From Acidimicrobiia bacterium (GTDB taxonomy: Bacteria; Acidobacteriota; Vicinamibacteria; Vicinamibacterales; CAVVIG01), in NCBI GenBank assembly GCA_016871175.1, contig VFZL01000011.1, forward strand, positions 1 to 64,000: DNA of 64,000 bases. The letters are read 5' to 3'. The notes beneath the pieces are model-generated. The model was not told where the DNA came from and did no database searches. It was given only the letters and a program-made list of their open reading frames with translations. This document shows positions 18,552-27,927 of the stretch, one piece after another. How positions within the stretch are numbered: position 1 is the stretch's first letter; each line of letters starts with the position of its first letter. Position numbers and translations under genes: made by a program.

Positions 18552-19199
18552 TTGGCGCAGATCTTTCCCCCTGGGTGGAACAAGCTCCCGATCGTGGCGG
18601 CCATTGCGGGCGTTCTCGGCCCGGCCCTCGCGATTGCGGGTGTCTGGTACTACTTCTCCCCGTGGTACACGGACGTGGGTTATCAGCCCGCGCAGCCGGT
18701 CCCGTATAGTCACAAGCTCCACGTCGGGGATCTCGGTCTCGACTGCCGCTATTGTCACGCCTCGGTCGAGACGTCCCCGGTCGCGAACATTCCGCCGACG
18801 CAGACCTGCATGAACTGCCACCAGACCGTGAAGAGGGACAGCGCGGTGCTCGCCCCCATCCGGGATAGCGCGCAGAGCGGCCGGCCGATGCGGTGGATTC
18901 GCGTGCACAAACTGCCCGACTATGCCTACTTCGCGCACAACGCCCACGTCTCGGCGGGCATCGGCTGCGTCACCTGTCACGGTCGCATCGACGAGATGGA
19001 GAAGGTCACGCAGATGACGCCCCTCAGCATGAGCTGGTGCCTGGACTGCCACCGCAATCCCGGGCCCAATAGGCGCCCGGTTTCTCAGGTCACCAACATG
19101 CGATGGACCCCACCCCGGGACCTCTCCGCCCTCGTCGAGCAACTCGATCGCGATCGACCAGTTCATCCACCCACGGATTGTTCGGGGTGCCACCGGTGA
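18552..19199 (+). CDS. actA: Alternative complex III pentaheme cytochrome c subunit ActA
   Basis: ActA is the membrane-anchored multiheme cytochrome of ACIII, the quinol:cytochrome c oxidoreductase that replaces the bc1 complex. Translation from TTG 18552 (GGAG 10 nt upstream) gives 215 residues. One hydrophobic segment (about residues 13-35, LPIVAAIAGVLGPALAIAGV) anchors it, and five CXXCH motifs follow: CRYCH, CMNCH, CVTCH, CLDCH and CSGCH. This matches the pentaheme ActA pattern. The stop codon overlaps the GTG of actB (GTGA), so the two are translationally coupled. First gene of the plus-strand respiratory block. Confidence 0.88.
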   Translation: MAQIFPPGWNKLPIVAAIAGVLGPALAIAGVWYYFSPWYTDVGYQPAQPVPYSHKLHVGDLGLDCRYCHASVETSPVANIPPTQTCMNCHQTVKRDSAVLAPIRDSAQSGRPMRWIRVHKLPDYAYFAHNAHVSAGIGCVTCHGRIDEMEKVTQMTPLSMSWCLDCHRNPGPNRRPVSQVTNMRWTPPRDLSALVEQLDRDRPVHPPTDCSGCHR

Positions 19200-22100
19200 A
19201 GAAGTACTGGCGAAGCCTTGCGCAACTCGAGCAGCGTCCAGAATTCCGCGATGCGCTCGAGCGGGAGTTCCCGGAAGGCGCTTCGGAGCTTCCTGAAGGC
19301 GTCACACGCCGCGACATGATGACGCTCCTCGGCGCGTCCATGTCGCTGATGGGGCTCGTCGGGTGTCGGCGGCCCACCGAAGAGATCGTCCCGTATGTGT
19401 CCGCGCCAGAGGACACGGTCCCTGGTGTCGCTCGATACTACGCGACGACCATGCCGTTCCAGCGCAGCGCCTATGGGCTGATCGTCGAGAGCCACGAGGG
19501 ACGACCGACGAAGATCGAGGGCAACCCCTCGCATCCCTCGACGCGCGGCGCGTCGAGCACCCGCATCCAAGCATCCGTGCTTGGCCTGTACGACCCCGAT
19601 CGCGCCCAGACGATCACGCAGAAGGGTGAGCGCAAGACCTGGGACGATTTCGTGAAGGCGTGGGGAGAGCTGTCCAAGACTCACGGGGAGGACGGCGGGG
19701 CGAGCCTTGCGGTGCTCTCGGAGTCGTTCTCGTCACCGACGCTGGCGCGCTTGGCATCCGAGTTCCGCGCCCGTTACCCAAAGACGCAGTGGGCGACCTA
19801 CGACGCCGTCAGCGACGAGAACCGACTCGCCGGACTCAGGCTCGCCACGGGCCGCGACGTCGACCTGATGTTGCGATTCGATCGCGCCTCCGTGGTGCTG
19901 ACGCTCGACGCTGACCCGCTGCTGACCGACCCGGAGATGGTCCGTCACGCCCGAGCCTTCGCGGACGGCCGGCGAGCCGGCGCCTCGGGCGGCACCATGA
20001 ACCGTCTCTACGCCGTTGAAGCGGTGTACTCGCTGACGGGCGCCACCGCCGATCATCGGCTCCGTCTCGAGAGCGGTCAGATCGCTCGCTTCCTCGCGGC
20101 GCTCGTGGCGCGGGTCGCTTCGGGGCAAGCGGGCGCCGCGAATCTGACCGCCGCCGCCGTTCCGGGCGTTGACGCCCGCTGGCTCGACGCGCTGGCGAAA
20201 GACCTGCAGGCGAACCGCGGCCAGAGTCTCATCGTGGCCGGCGATCGCCAGCCCGCAGCGGTGCACGCTGCGGTCTGCGCGCTGAACGCGTATCTTGATA
20301 ACACCGGTAAGACGGTCAGCTATTACGAGACCAAAGACGCGGCACTGCCGAGCGTCAGCTCGTTGACCGCGCTGCTGTCCGCGATGCAGGCGGGCACCAT
20401 CAAGACGCTCGTGGTGCTCGGCGGAAATCCGCTCTTCGATGCCCCGGTGGATCTGGGCTTCGCGGAGGCGTTGGCAAAGGTCCCCGAGGTGGTCGTTCTC
20501 GGGCACTCGGTCGACGAAACGGGCAGCAAGGCGACCTGGCACATTCCCCGCGCGCACTACCTCGAGTCGTGGGGCGACGCGCGTGCCGTCGGCGGCGTGC
20601 TCAGCATCGTCCAGCCCCTGATCCTCCCGCTGTTCGGCGGCCGAACCCCGATCGAAGTGCTGGGGCTGATGGTCGCCGACAAGGATCGACCCGGCTACGA
20701 CATCGTGCAGGAGACGTGGAAACCGATCCTTGGTGATGGGTTCGAGCGGAAGTGGAACCGCGTGCTCCATGACGGGTTGCTCCAGGGCAGCGAGCTGCCC
20801 GAAGTCACACCCGATCTGAGCGCGACGATGCCGCTGGCGGGGCTCGGGCGCCTCGTGGCCGGTGCGCCGGGCACCGACGGCCTCGAGATCGTGTTCCTGG
20901 CGTCCCCGTGGCTGCACGACGGCCGGTACGCGAACGATGCCTGGTTGCAGGAGCTGCCTGATCCCCTCACGAAGCTGACGTGGGACAACCCCGCGCTCTT
21001 GAGTCCGGGGACCGCCAAGACCGCGGGTGTGAAGGGCGGGGATATGGTCCGCCTGGAGTACGGCGGTCGGTCACTCGAGCTTCCGGTCTGGGAGCTCCCA
21101 GGCATGGCCGACGGCGTGGTCGCTCTGACCCTGGGGTATGGTCGGCCGCGCGCAGGACGCGTGGGGACTGGCGTCGGGTTCAACGCCTTCAGCGTCCGAG
21201 GCGCCAAGGCGTTGAACTTCGATCGCGGGGCGAGCCTCACCAGTCTCCGGCGAGAATATCCGCTGTCGGCGACGCAGAATCACGGCAGCATGGAGGGTCG
21301 CCCGATCGTCCATGAATCGACGCTGGCGGAACTTCGCGCGAAACCGTCCGCGCCGGCACACGCAGAGGGTGGACACGACGAGGAACCCGGACACGGAGAA
21401 CCTGCGCAGTCCGGCGGAGGCCACCTCACGCCCTACGGCGTCTTTCCGGCGGAGACGCATCACTTCTCACTCTGGAAGGAGCACAGCTACGACGAGGGCC
21501 ACCAGTGGGGCATGACCATCGACCTGAACGCCTGTATCGGCTGCAGTGCGTGCATGACGGCATGCCAGAGCGAGAACAACGTGCCGGTCGTCGGCAAAGC
21601 TCAGGTGGCCAAGGGACGGGAGATGCACTGGTTGCGGGTGGACCGCTATTTCTCCGGCGATCCCGCTGGTGACCCGGAGATCGTGTTCCAGCCGGTCCCG
21701 TGCATGCACTGCGAGGACGCACCCTGCGAGCAGGTGTGCCCCGTGGCCGCGACCGTTCACGACGCGCAGGGCCTCAACGTGATGGTCTACAACCGGTGCA
21801 TCGGAACGCGCTACTGCTCGAACAACTGTCCCTACAAGGTGCGTCGGTTCAACTTCTTCAACTTTACCAAGGACACGCCCAAGATCCTCAAGCTGGCGAT
21901 GAACCCGGACGTCACGGTTCGCGCGCGGGGCGTCATGGAGAAGTGCACCTACTGCACGCAGCGGATCAATCGCGCCAGAATCGACGCGAAGGTCGCCGGC
22001 CGTGAGCTGCGTGACGGCGACGTCAAGACGGCCTGCCAGCAGGCGTGTCCCGCCTCGGCGATCGAGTTCGGCAATCTTCGTGACGAGTCGAGCCGCGTGG

Positions 22101-22228
22101 TGAAGGCGAAGGCGGATCCCCGCAACTACGCGCTGCTCGAGGATCTGAACACGAAGCCCCGGACCACCTACTTGGCGAAGGTTCGCAACCCGAATCCCGA
22201 CCTGGCCACAGAGAGCGCTGCTCAATGA
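19196..22228 (+). CDS. actB: Alternative complex III iron-sulfur subunit ActB
   Basis: GTG 19196 overlaps the actA stop; the track start at 19103 is inside actA. The 1,010-residue protein begins with a Tat-like signal and lipobox region (VTRRDMMTLLGASMSLMGLVGC). It has a long molybdopterin-oxidoreductase-like domain (about residues 60-700), which in ACIII carries no known molybdenum cofactor. The C-terminal part is a four-cluster ferredoxin domain with CIGCSACMTAC, CMHCEDAPCEQVC, CSNNCPYK, CTYCTQR and CQQACP. It forms the peripheral arm with ActA and ActE. A His/Glu/Gly-rich linker (about residue 715-745) joins the halves. The stop overlaps the actE start (ATGA). Confidence 0.9.
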   Translation: MKKYWRSLAQLEQRPEFRDALEREFPEGASELPEGVTRRDMMTLLGASMSLMGLVGCRRPTEEIVPYVSAPEDTVPGVARYYATTMPFQRSAYGLIVESHEGRPTKIEGNPSHPSTRGASSTRIQASVLGLYDPDRAQTITQKGERKTWDDFVKAWGELSKTHGEDGGASLAVLSESFSSPTLARLASEFRARYPKTQWATYDAVSDENRLAGLRLATGRDVDLMLRFDRASVVLTLDADPLLTDPEMVRHARAFADGRRAGASGGTMNRLYAVEAVYSLTGATADHRLRLESGQIARFLAALVARVASGQAGAANLTAAAVPGVDARWLDALAKDLQANRGQSLIVAGDRQPAAVHAAVCALNAYLDNTGKTVSYYETKDAALPSVSSLTALLSAMQAGTIKTLVVLGGNPLFDAPVDLGFAEALAKVPEVVVLGHSVDETGSKATWHIPRAHYLESWGDARAVGGVLSIVQPLILPLFGGRTPIEVLGLMVADKDRPGYDIVQETWKPILGDGFERKWNRVLHDGLLQGSELPEVTPDLSATMPLAGLGRLVAGAPGTDGLEIVFLASPWLHDGRYANDAWLQELPDPLTKLTWDNPALLSPGTAKTAGVKGGDMVRLEYGGRSLELPVWELPGMADGVVALTLGYGRPRAGRVGTGVGFNAFSVRGAKALNFDRGASLTSLRREYPLSATQNHGSMEGRPIVHESTLAELRAKPSAPAHAEGGHDEEPGHGEPAQSGGGHLTPYGVFPAETHHFSLWKEHSYDEGHQWGMTIDLNACIGCSACMTACQSENNVPVVGKAQVAKGREMHWLRVDRYFSGDPAGDPEIVFQPVPCMHCEDAPCEQVCPVAATVHDAQGLNVMVYNRCIGTRYCSNNCPYKVRRFNFFNFTKDTPKILKLAMNPDVTVRARGVMEKCTYCTQRINRARIDAKVAGRELRDGDVKTACQQACPASAIEFGNLRDESSRVVKAKADPRNYALLEDLNTKPRTTYLAKVRNPNPDLATESAAQ

Positions 22229-22827
22229 CTGCCCGCACACCGCGCAGCCTGGGCGCTATCGCCCTCATGTCGCTTGTAACCATCGGCTGTGCGCGCGGCT
22301 GTACGTCGAGCCGCCCGCCGATCCATATCAATCCGAGCATGGACGATCAGCCGAAAGTGCGCCCGCAGACGAGCAACGGTTTCTTCTTCGACGGAGCGTC
22401 CATGCGCGTGCCCGTGCCAGGTACGGTCGCGATCGGCGGTCTGAAGGAAGATGATGCGTTCTTCACGGGGAGAACTGCGGACGGCGAGTACGTGGCGACG
22501 AATCCGAGGACGACCGACGAAGCGTTTGTCGAGCGCGGACGCCAGCGCTATACCATATATTGCGCGCCCTGTCACGACGCACGAGGAGATGGCAAGGGGA
22601 TCTTGTTCCAGCGCGGTAACGTTCCCACGGCCTCGTTCCACCAGGATAAGATTCTTCAATACACGGATGGGCAGCTCTTCGACGTCATCACCAACGGGCA
22701 AGGGCTGATGGCCGGCTACCGCTGGCCGATCCCCCCGGCTGACCGGTGGGCGATCGTCGCCTACGTGCGCACGCTGCAGCGCGATCGACAAGCGAGGGCC
22801 GCCAACGCGCCGGCAGCCACCCAGTAA
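22225..22827 (+). CDS. actE: Alternative complex III monoheme cytochrome c lipoprotein ActE
   Basis: A 200-residue protein with a lipoprotein-type signal (hydrophobic segment then IGCARGC) and a monoheme cytochrome c domain, CAPCH at about residue 113, with a likely Met ligand in GQGLMAGYRWPI. The segment PPIHINPSMDDQPKVRPQ followed by MRVPVPGTVA is characteristic of ActE. ActE is expected to carry electrons out of ACIII toward the oxidase. It overlaps actB by 4 nt. In usual operons actC and actD lie between actB and actE; here they are in the opposing cluster at 40.8-42.9 kb. Confidence 0.88.
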   Translation: MTARTPRSLGAIALMSLVTIGCARGCTSSRPPIHINPSMDDQPKVRPQTSNGFFFDGASMRVPVPGTVAIGGLKEDDAFFTGRTADGEYVATNPRTTDEAFVERGRQRYTIYCAPCHDARGDGKGILFQRGNVPTASFHQDKILQYTDGQLFDVITNGQGLMAGYRWPIPPADRWAIVAYVRTLQRDRQARAANAPAATQ

Positions 22828-22840
22828 GAGAGGCCACGGG

Positions 22841-24781
22841 ATGAACGGCACCATGAATCGCAAGCTGGCCCTAGTGCTTGGGCCGGTGACCGGTGTGCTC
22901 ATGTTTGCTGGCGTCGTGCTGATCGCGACGTTCCTGACGAACCGCGAGTATGCCCAGCCGTATCGCGCTCCTGCCGCCGTCGTCGACCCCACGCCGAGGG
23001 TGGAGGGGGTAGCCGCCGAGGCGGCCGACGCCGAGGCGAAGGCAAAAGCCACGCCCTACGCCGAGGCCGAGTACCGTCAATTCCCCGTCATCGGAAGCCG
23101 AGTGGCCGTCTGGGCCGTTTCACAGCTGCACCTGCTCTTTGCGGCCTTTGTGCTTGCGGTCCCACTCTTCGCGATCATCATCGAGATCATCGGCTACAAG
23201 ACCGGAGACCTCCGGTACGACCGGCTCGCGCACGAGTTCACGAAGCTCCTCTCCGTCTCGTTCTCACTCACGGCGACCTTCGGCGCGTTCCTGACATTCC
23301 TGCTCATCGCCTTGTATCCGAAGTTCACGAACTATCTGATGAGCGTGTTCTCGCCGACGTTCCTCCCGTACGTCCTGCTGTTCTTCGCGGAGGCCGCGTT
23401 CCTCTACACGTACTACTACGGTTGGGGGAAGTTCCATCCGCTCGTCCATATTGGGCTAGGGATCGGTCTCAACCTGGTGGGCACGGGCATCATGCTCATT
23501 GCCAATTCCTGGCTCACGTTCATGACGTCGCCGGCCGGTGTCTCGGATACGGGGGCGCTCATCTCGCTCTACGACGCGGTCTACAACTTCACGTGGATGC
23601 CGATCAACATCCATCGCATCATTGCGAACGTGGCCTTCGGCGGTTCGGTGGCTGCGGCATACGCGGCCTTCAAGTTCCTGCAGGCGGAGACCGACGAAGA
23701 GCGCGCGCACTACGACTGGATGGGCTACATCGGCAACTTCGTCGCCATCCTCGCGTTCCTGCCCCTCCCCTTCGCCGGCTACTGGCTCGCGAAAGAGATT
23801 TATGCGTTCTCGCAGACGCTCGGTCTGACGATGATGGGTGGGGCGTTTTCGTGGCTCTTCATCATCCAGGCCGTCTTGATTGGGAACCTCTTCCTGGCGG
23901 CCAACTACTACCTCTGGCTCGGGATGGGGCGCGTCGAGGGCCGGCAGCCGCTTCAGAAGTTCATCAAGTACCTGCTCATCGGCATCGCGCTCTGCTTCGC
24001 CATCTGGGCGACCCCGCGGTCCATCCTCGCCACCGTCTCCGAAATTCGCGCGATGGGAGGGTCAACTCACCCGATGCTGGGCTTTTTGGGTGTGATGTCC
24101 GCCAAGAACACCGCGGTGAACATCCTCATCCTCACGACGTTCATGAGCTTCCTGTTGTATCGCCGCACAGGCAAGATCGCCACGGTGGCGTGGGCAAAGA
24201 CGGGGCATGCCGCACAGCTCACCATCTTCGCGGCCGCCGCGTTCATCGTCATCTTCCTCGGCATCTACGGATACTTCGTCGAGGCGACCGTGCGGATCGG
24301 GTTGTCGGTGCCTCAGGTCAGCTCGGTGCTGATCGCGATGGTGTCGATCACCATCATCGACGTGTTTCTGTTCCGTCGCGCGAAGATGACCGGCGACGTT
24401 CGCTGGGGCAAGATTCCGCCGATCTCGCAGTACGTGCTGATCTTCATCGCGGTCACCTTCACGTGGCTGATGGGTCTGATGGGCTACGTGCGCTCGGGGC
24501 TCCGCCAGCACTGGCATGTGTACGGCGTCATTCGGGACACGTCGCCCGACGCGTTCACCCCCACACTCGGCTTCGCCACGCAGGTCGTCTCGGTCACCGT
24601 GCTCATATTCTTCGTGCTGATCGGTTTCGTGTTCTGGATAACGAGTCTGCACGACCGACCGGATTTCGTGCCATCGGCCAAGACGGTCACGCATCCGGGC
24701 GCTGACGTCGTGCTTGGAGGCGCGCTCGGCCATCAGCCGGGCATCGCCCGCGCCTCGCACTTCGAAGGGCGAACCCAGTAA
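22841..24781 (+). CDS. CydA-superfamily (cytochrome bd subunit I-like) membrane protein without CydB
   Basis: A 646-residue membrane protein with about 13-14 hydrophobic helices. After an extra N-terminal anchor (residues about 10-31) and a 50-residue loop comes a helix with a histidine, AVSQLHLLFAAFVLAVP, like the heme-binding first helix of CydA. Further CydA-like landmarks are NSWLTFMTSPAG (compare NaWMQ.PvG) and PINIHRIIANVAFG with a second conserved histidine. The protein is longer than CydA at both ends and no cydB is present in the window. Non-canonical CydA relatives associated with cytochrome c instead of CydB have been described; this gene sits between actE and three cytochrome c genes, so a cytochrome-linked oxygen or nitrogen-oxide reductase is plausible. 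A quinol-oxidase role is less likely. Confidence 0.72.
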   Translation: MNGTMNRKLALVLGPVTGVLMFAGVVLIATFLTNREYAQPYRAPAAVVDPTPRVEGVAAEAADAEAKAKATPYAEAEYRQFPVIGSRVAVWAVSQLHLLFAAFVLAVPLFAIIIEIIGYKTGDLRYDRLAHEFTKLLSVSFSLTATFGAFLTFLLIALYPKFTNYLMSVFSPTFLPYVLLFFAEAAFLYTYYYGWGKFHPLVHIGLGIGLNLVGTGIMLIANSWLTFMTSPAGVSDTGALISLYDAVYNFTWMPINIHRIIANVAFGGSVAAAYAAFKFLQAETDEERAHYDWMGYIGNFVAILAFLPLPFAGYWLAKEIYAFSQTLGLTMMGGAFSWLFIIQAVLIGNLFLAANYYLWLGMGRVEGRQPLQKFIKYLLIGIALCFAIWATPRSILATVSEIRAMGGSTHPMLGFLGVMSAKNTAVNILILTTFMSFLLYRRTGKIATVAWAKTGHAAQLTIFAAAAFIVIFLGIYGYFVEATVRIGLSVPQVSSVLIAMVSITIIDVFLFRRAKMTGDVRWGKIPPISQYVLIFIAVTFTWLMGLMGYVRSGLRQHWHVYGVIRDTSPDAFTPTLGFATQVVSVTVLIFFVLIGFVFWITSLHDRPDFVPSAKTVTHPGADVVLGGALGHQPGIARASHFEGRTQ

Positions 24782-24783
24782 CC

Positions 24784-25422
24784 ATGGCGGTGCCTCTCAT
24801 TGGTCGGATCGGCGTCCTTATCCTCGCGTCGACAGCGTTCTATGCCTATGTCGGCCAGCTGGTGCCTCAGAACGAAGTGCAGCCTCCGCAAGAGACGGTG
24901 CTCAGAACGGACTTGACAACCGCCGAGATGGTGACGACTGGGCGGCAGATCATGGATGCCAAGGGGCTCTGCTTCACGTGTCACACCATCGGCCGGAGTG
25001 GAGCGCTCCGGTTCCCCGACTTGGCAGGCATCGCCGGTCGCGTGTCGGAACGCGCGCCCGGCGTAACCGACATCGAATACTTCGCTCAATCGCTCTACGA
25101 GCCTGATTCCTTCATCGTGCCAGGATTCAACCCCGGGATGCCGGCGATCAACAGGCCTCCCATTGGCCTGACAGACCAAGAAATCCTGTGTGTGATCGCC
25201 TACTTGCAGTCGCTCGGCGGCACGCCGACGGTCACGATGCAGACCAGCCACAAGTACTACACCCCGGCGGGTGCTGCGCCGGTAGCACCGGGCGAGGCTC
25301 CGGCGAACGGCGCCGCACCGGGTCAGAAGGCGGCGCCAGTTGCGCCCGCAGCCGCCGCGCCCGCGAAGAGTGCGCAGCTGAAGCCCCAGGCGGCTCATCT
25401 CGGTGGAGCGTTCACATCATGA
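24784..25422 (+). CDS. Membrane-anchored monoheme cytochrome c
   Basis: A 212-residue protein starting 2 nt after the cydA-like gene. Residues about 5-25 form a single anchor helix, followed by one cytochrome c domain with CFTCH (about residue 63) and a methionine ligand in NPGMPAINRPPIGL. The C-terminal 60 residues are Ala/Pro-rich and probably disordered, a linker that could reach a partner. A second cysteine (EILCVIAYL) is not part of a heme motif. Its stop overlaps the next start (ATGA). By position it is a subunit or electron donor of the CydA-like protein. Confidence 0.78.
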   Translation: MAVPLIGRIGVLILASTAFYAYVGQLVPQNEVQPPQETVLRTDLTTAEMVTTGRQIMDAKGLCFTCHTIGRSGALRFPDLAGIAGRVSERAPGVTDIEYFAQSLYEPDSFIVPGFNPGMPAINRPPIGLTDQEILCVIAYLQSLGGTPTVTMQTSHKYYTPAGAAPVAPGEAPANGAAPGQKAAPVAPAAAAPAKSAQLKPQAAHLGGAFTS

Positions 25423-26234
25423 ACATCACGGTTCTCCTCGCGCTGATCGCGGTGCTCGTGGCCCTTCGCTTCATGAAGGCTCACCTGCTCCTGTGGGCTG
25501 GTGCGTGGTGGGTGGGGATCTACGTCCTGCTCCGATTTGGATTCCGGGTCCCGATTCCGGCCTCTGTCATTTCGATCTACATGGGGATCGTGACGCTCGC
25601 GATCCTGGCGTACTTGTCCTCCAGCGACGAGCGCCGCGAGGAAGTGTTCGGCCCACTCGTCCGGTTCATGACAGAGCGGCGGCACACCCCGTTCCTGGCC
25701 GTCACAGTCCTCGCCATACCGGCGCTGGCCGCCGCGAACGTCTATGTGCAGATGAACGTCGCGATCGAACCGCCCTTCTTCCCGCGCACGATCCACCCGG
25801 CATCGCCGACCGAGATCACGGTCCAGGACCAGCGGATCTCCATCGATTCGGGTGACAACCCGTATCGCGCGCTCGAGCAGTCGAATCCGGATGAGTTCCG
25901 CAAGCACGTGGAGAACGGCCGCCGCGTCTACTATCAGAACTGCTTCTTCTGCCACGGCGACAACCTCGGGGGCAACGGCATGTACGCACATGCGCTGAAC
26001 CCGATTCCCACCAACTTCGCTGACGGTACGACGCTCCCGAGTTTCCGCGAGACCTTCTTCTTCTGGCGGGTTTCCAAGGGCGGCCCTGGGATGCCCGAAG
26101 AGGGAGCGCCCTGGGACACGGCTATGCCGGCCTGGGAGAAGATGCTGAAGGAAGAAGAAATGTGGGACGTGATCCTCTTCCTCTATGACTTCATGGGCCA
26201 GCGGCCCCGCGCGCGCGAGGAGGTCCACCAGTGA
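25419..26234 (+). CDS. Polytopic membrane cytochrome c (four helices plus one heme-c domain)
   Basis: ATG 25419 overlaps the previous stop; the track start at 25188 is too early. The 271-residue product begins with three to four transmembrane helices (MNITVLLALIAVLVAL; WWVGIYVLLRF; VISIYMGIVTLAILAYL; FLAVTVLAIPALAAA), followed by a periplasmic cytochrome c domain with CFFCH (about residue 183) and candidate Met ligands in GGPGMPEEG and WDTAMPAWEK. The combination of several helices with a C-terminal heme c resembles membrane subunits of respiratory complexes rather than a soluble carrier. Its stop overlaps the GTG of the next gene. Confidence 0.75.
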   Translation: MNITVLLALIAVLVALRFMKAHLLLWAGAWWVGIYVLLRFGFRVPIPASVISIYMGIVTLAILAYLSSSDERREEVFGPLVRFMTERRHTPFLAVTVLAIPALAAANVYVQMNVAIEPPFFPRTIHPASPTEITVQDQRISIDSGDNPYRALEQSNPDEFRKHVENGRRVYYQNCFFCHGDNLGGNGMYAHALNPIPTNFADGTTLPSFRETFFFWRVSKGGPGMPEEGAPWDTAMPAWEKMLKEEEMWDVILFLYDFMGQRPRAREEVHQ

Positions 26235-27901
26235 CGACGCGTCAGATCGCACGGGGTTTGACCCTTGCCTGGCTGGCCGTCCTGTGTGTTGGGACGGGAC
26301 TGGCGCGCGCTCAGAGTCCTGACATCGGCACCGAGGCGCAGCGTGAGGCGGGCAAAGTCCTGTACATGAAGCTGTGCTCACAGTGTCACGGCGAGAAGGG
26401 GGACGGCGCCGGGTACGCGACGCCGAACGTGCTCCCGAAACCTCGCGACTTCACCTCGGGCAAGTTCAAGGTCCGGACGACCGGCAGCGGCGCGCTCCCG
26501 ACGCACCAGGATCTGGTCAACATCATCAGGAAGGGCATGCCCTACACGTCGATGCCTTCCTGGCCCGGTCTGTCTGAGGAAGAAGTTTCGAACCTCGCCT
26601 ATTTCATCACCACGTTCTCGGCGGACTTCTCCAATCCTGAGGCGGCTCCGAAGCCCATTGACCTCCCAAGCGCTCCGGCATCGACGCCCGAGTCGATTGA
26701 GACCGGGAAGAAGCTCTACGAAGAGAACGGCTGCATCAAGTGCCACGGCACGCTGGGTCGCGCCGACGGTCCTTCGGCCCTCACCTTGAAGGACGAGGCG
26801 GGCAATCCGATTCGCCCGGCCAACCTCACGCACAGTTGGACCTTCCGGGGAGGTTCGTCGCGCGAGGACATCTTCAGGACGATGAGTACGGGGTTCAACG
26901 GAACGCCGATGCCGTCGTACTTAGAAGCGCTGCCGCCGGAGCAGCGGTGGGCGATTACGGACTTCATCGCGTCGCTCTCAGACACGAATGGGCCGGGCTA
27001 CACCAACCTCATCGTCGCCAGGCCCGTTCAGGATCCGATCGACCTGGCCAAGGGCGCCGAGAGCTTCGCGTCCGCACCCGTCGCTCGGTTCCCGCTTCTG
27101 GGACAGATTACGGAACCCGGACGCTCGTTCCATCCGCCCGCTACCAGCGTCACCGTGCAGGCCATCTACGACGCGGAGTCGATCGCGCTCCTCGTCAAGT
27201 GGCACGACATGAGAGCGGACAAGACGGGCAAGAACAGTCCGTCACTGCCCATCCCTCCGGAGGAGGAAGCGGGTGGTGAGGCACCGTCCGCGGCACCGGC
27301 GGCGTCGGAGACCGAAGCGGATCCGTTTGCCGACACCACCGAGGACACCGTCGCCCCGCCAGCGGAGTTCTCCGACGCGGTGGCGGTCCAGTTTCCTGTA
27401 GCCGTGCCAGCTGGCGCCCGCAAGCCCTACTTCATCTTTGGCGACTCCCAGAGCTCCGTGGACCTCTGGTTCTTCGACCTTGCGCGCAACGAGCCCCTCC
27501 AGTTCATCGGTCGGGGAAGCGGGGACGTCGCAGTCAACGATGCGGGAGACGTCACAGGTGTCGCGAGCTACAGCGACGGAGAATGGTCGGTCATCTTCAG
27601 GCGTCCGCTTCGCGCCAGCTCCGGCGCCCCGTTCACGCCTGGACAGTTCATGCCGATCGCCTTGTCCGCCTGGGACGGATCCGCGCGGGAGCGTGGCAAC
27701 AAGCGAGCGCTCTCCGTCTGGTACTCGCTGTACATGGAGCCCGAAACGGTCCCGTCGGCCGCGGGCCCGATGATCAGGACGGCGCTCATCATCTTCGGGT
27801 TAGAGCTGGCAATCATTGGTTGGGTTCGATCTCGTCTCCGATCGCAGGCCCGCAACGAGATTCGCGGGGAGGGAAGACCGCAGCCGGCCATGGGCAGTTG
27901 A
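26231..27901 (+). CDS. Diheme cytochrome c fused to an ethylbenzene-dehydrogenase-type heme-b domain
   Basis: A GTG start overlapping the upstream stop gives 556 residues. A signal peptide (cleavage near ARAQS) is followed by two cytochrome c domains: CSQCH (about residue 49) with MPSWPGLSEEE, and CIKCH (about residue 171) with TPMPSYLEALPPEQRW. From about residue 260 to 510 the protein resembles the heme-b-binding gamma-subunit domain of ethylbenzene/DMSO-reductase-like enzymes (IYDAESIALLVKWHD; DAVAVQFPV; WSVIFRRPL). It contains an acidic, alanine-rich insert (340-380). A C-terminal helix (MIRTALIIFGLELAIIGWV) anchors it. This gives a c-c-b heme wire, presumably feeding the CydA-like protein. 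Confidence 0.75.
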   Translation: MTTRQIARGLTLAWLAVLCVGTGLARAQSPDIGTEAQREAGKVLYMKLCSQCHGEKGDGAGYATPNVLPKPRDFTSGKFKVRTTGSGALPTHQDLVNIIRKGMPYTSMPSWPGLSEEEVSNLAYFITTFSADFSNPEAAPKPIDLPSAPASTPESIETGKKLYEENGCIKCHGTLGRADGPSALTLKDEAGNPIRPANLTHSWTFRGGSSREDIFRTMSTGFNGTPMPSYLEALPPEQRWAITDFIASLSDTNGPGYTNLIVARPVQDPIDLAKGAESFASAPVARFPLLGQITEPGRSFHPPATSVTVQAIYDAESIALLVKWHDMRADKTGKNSPSLPIPPEEEAGGEAPSAAPAASETEADPFADTTEDTVAPPAEFSDAVAVQFPVAVPAGARKPYFIFGDSQSSVDLWFFDLARNEPLQFIGRGSGDVAVNDAGDVTGVASYSDGEWSVIFRRPLRASSGAPFTPGQFMPIALSAWDGSARERGNKRALSVWYSLYMEPETVPSAAGPMIRTALIIFGLELAIIGWVRSRLRSQARNEIRGEGRPQPAMGS

Positions 27902-27927
27902 GCTGATAGGGTCTTCCGGAGGATCCG

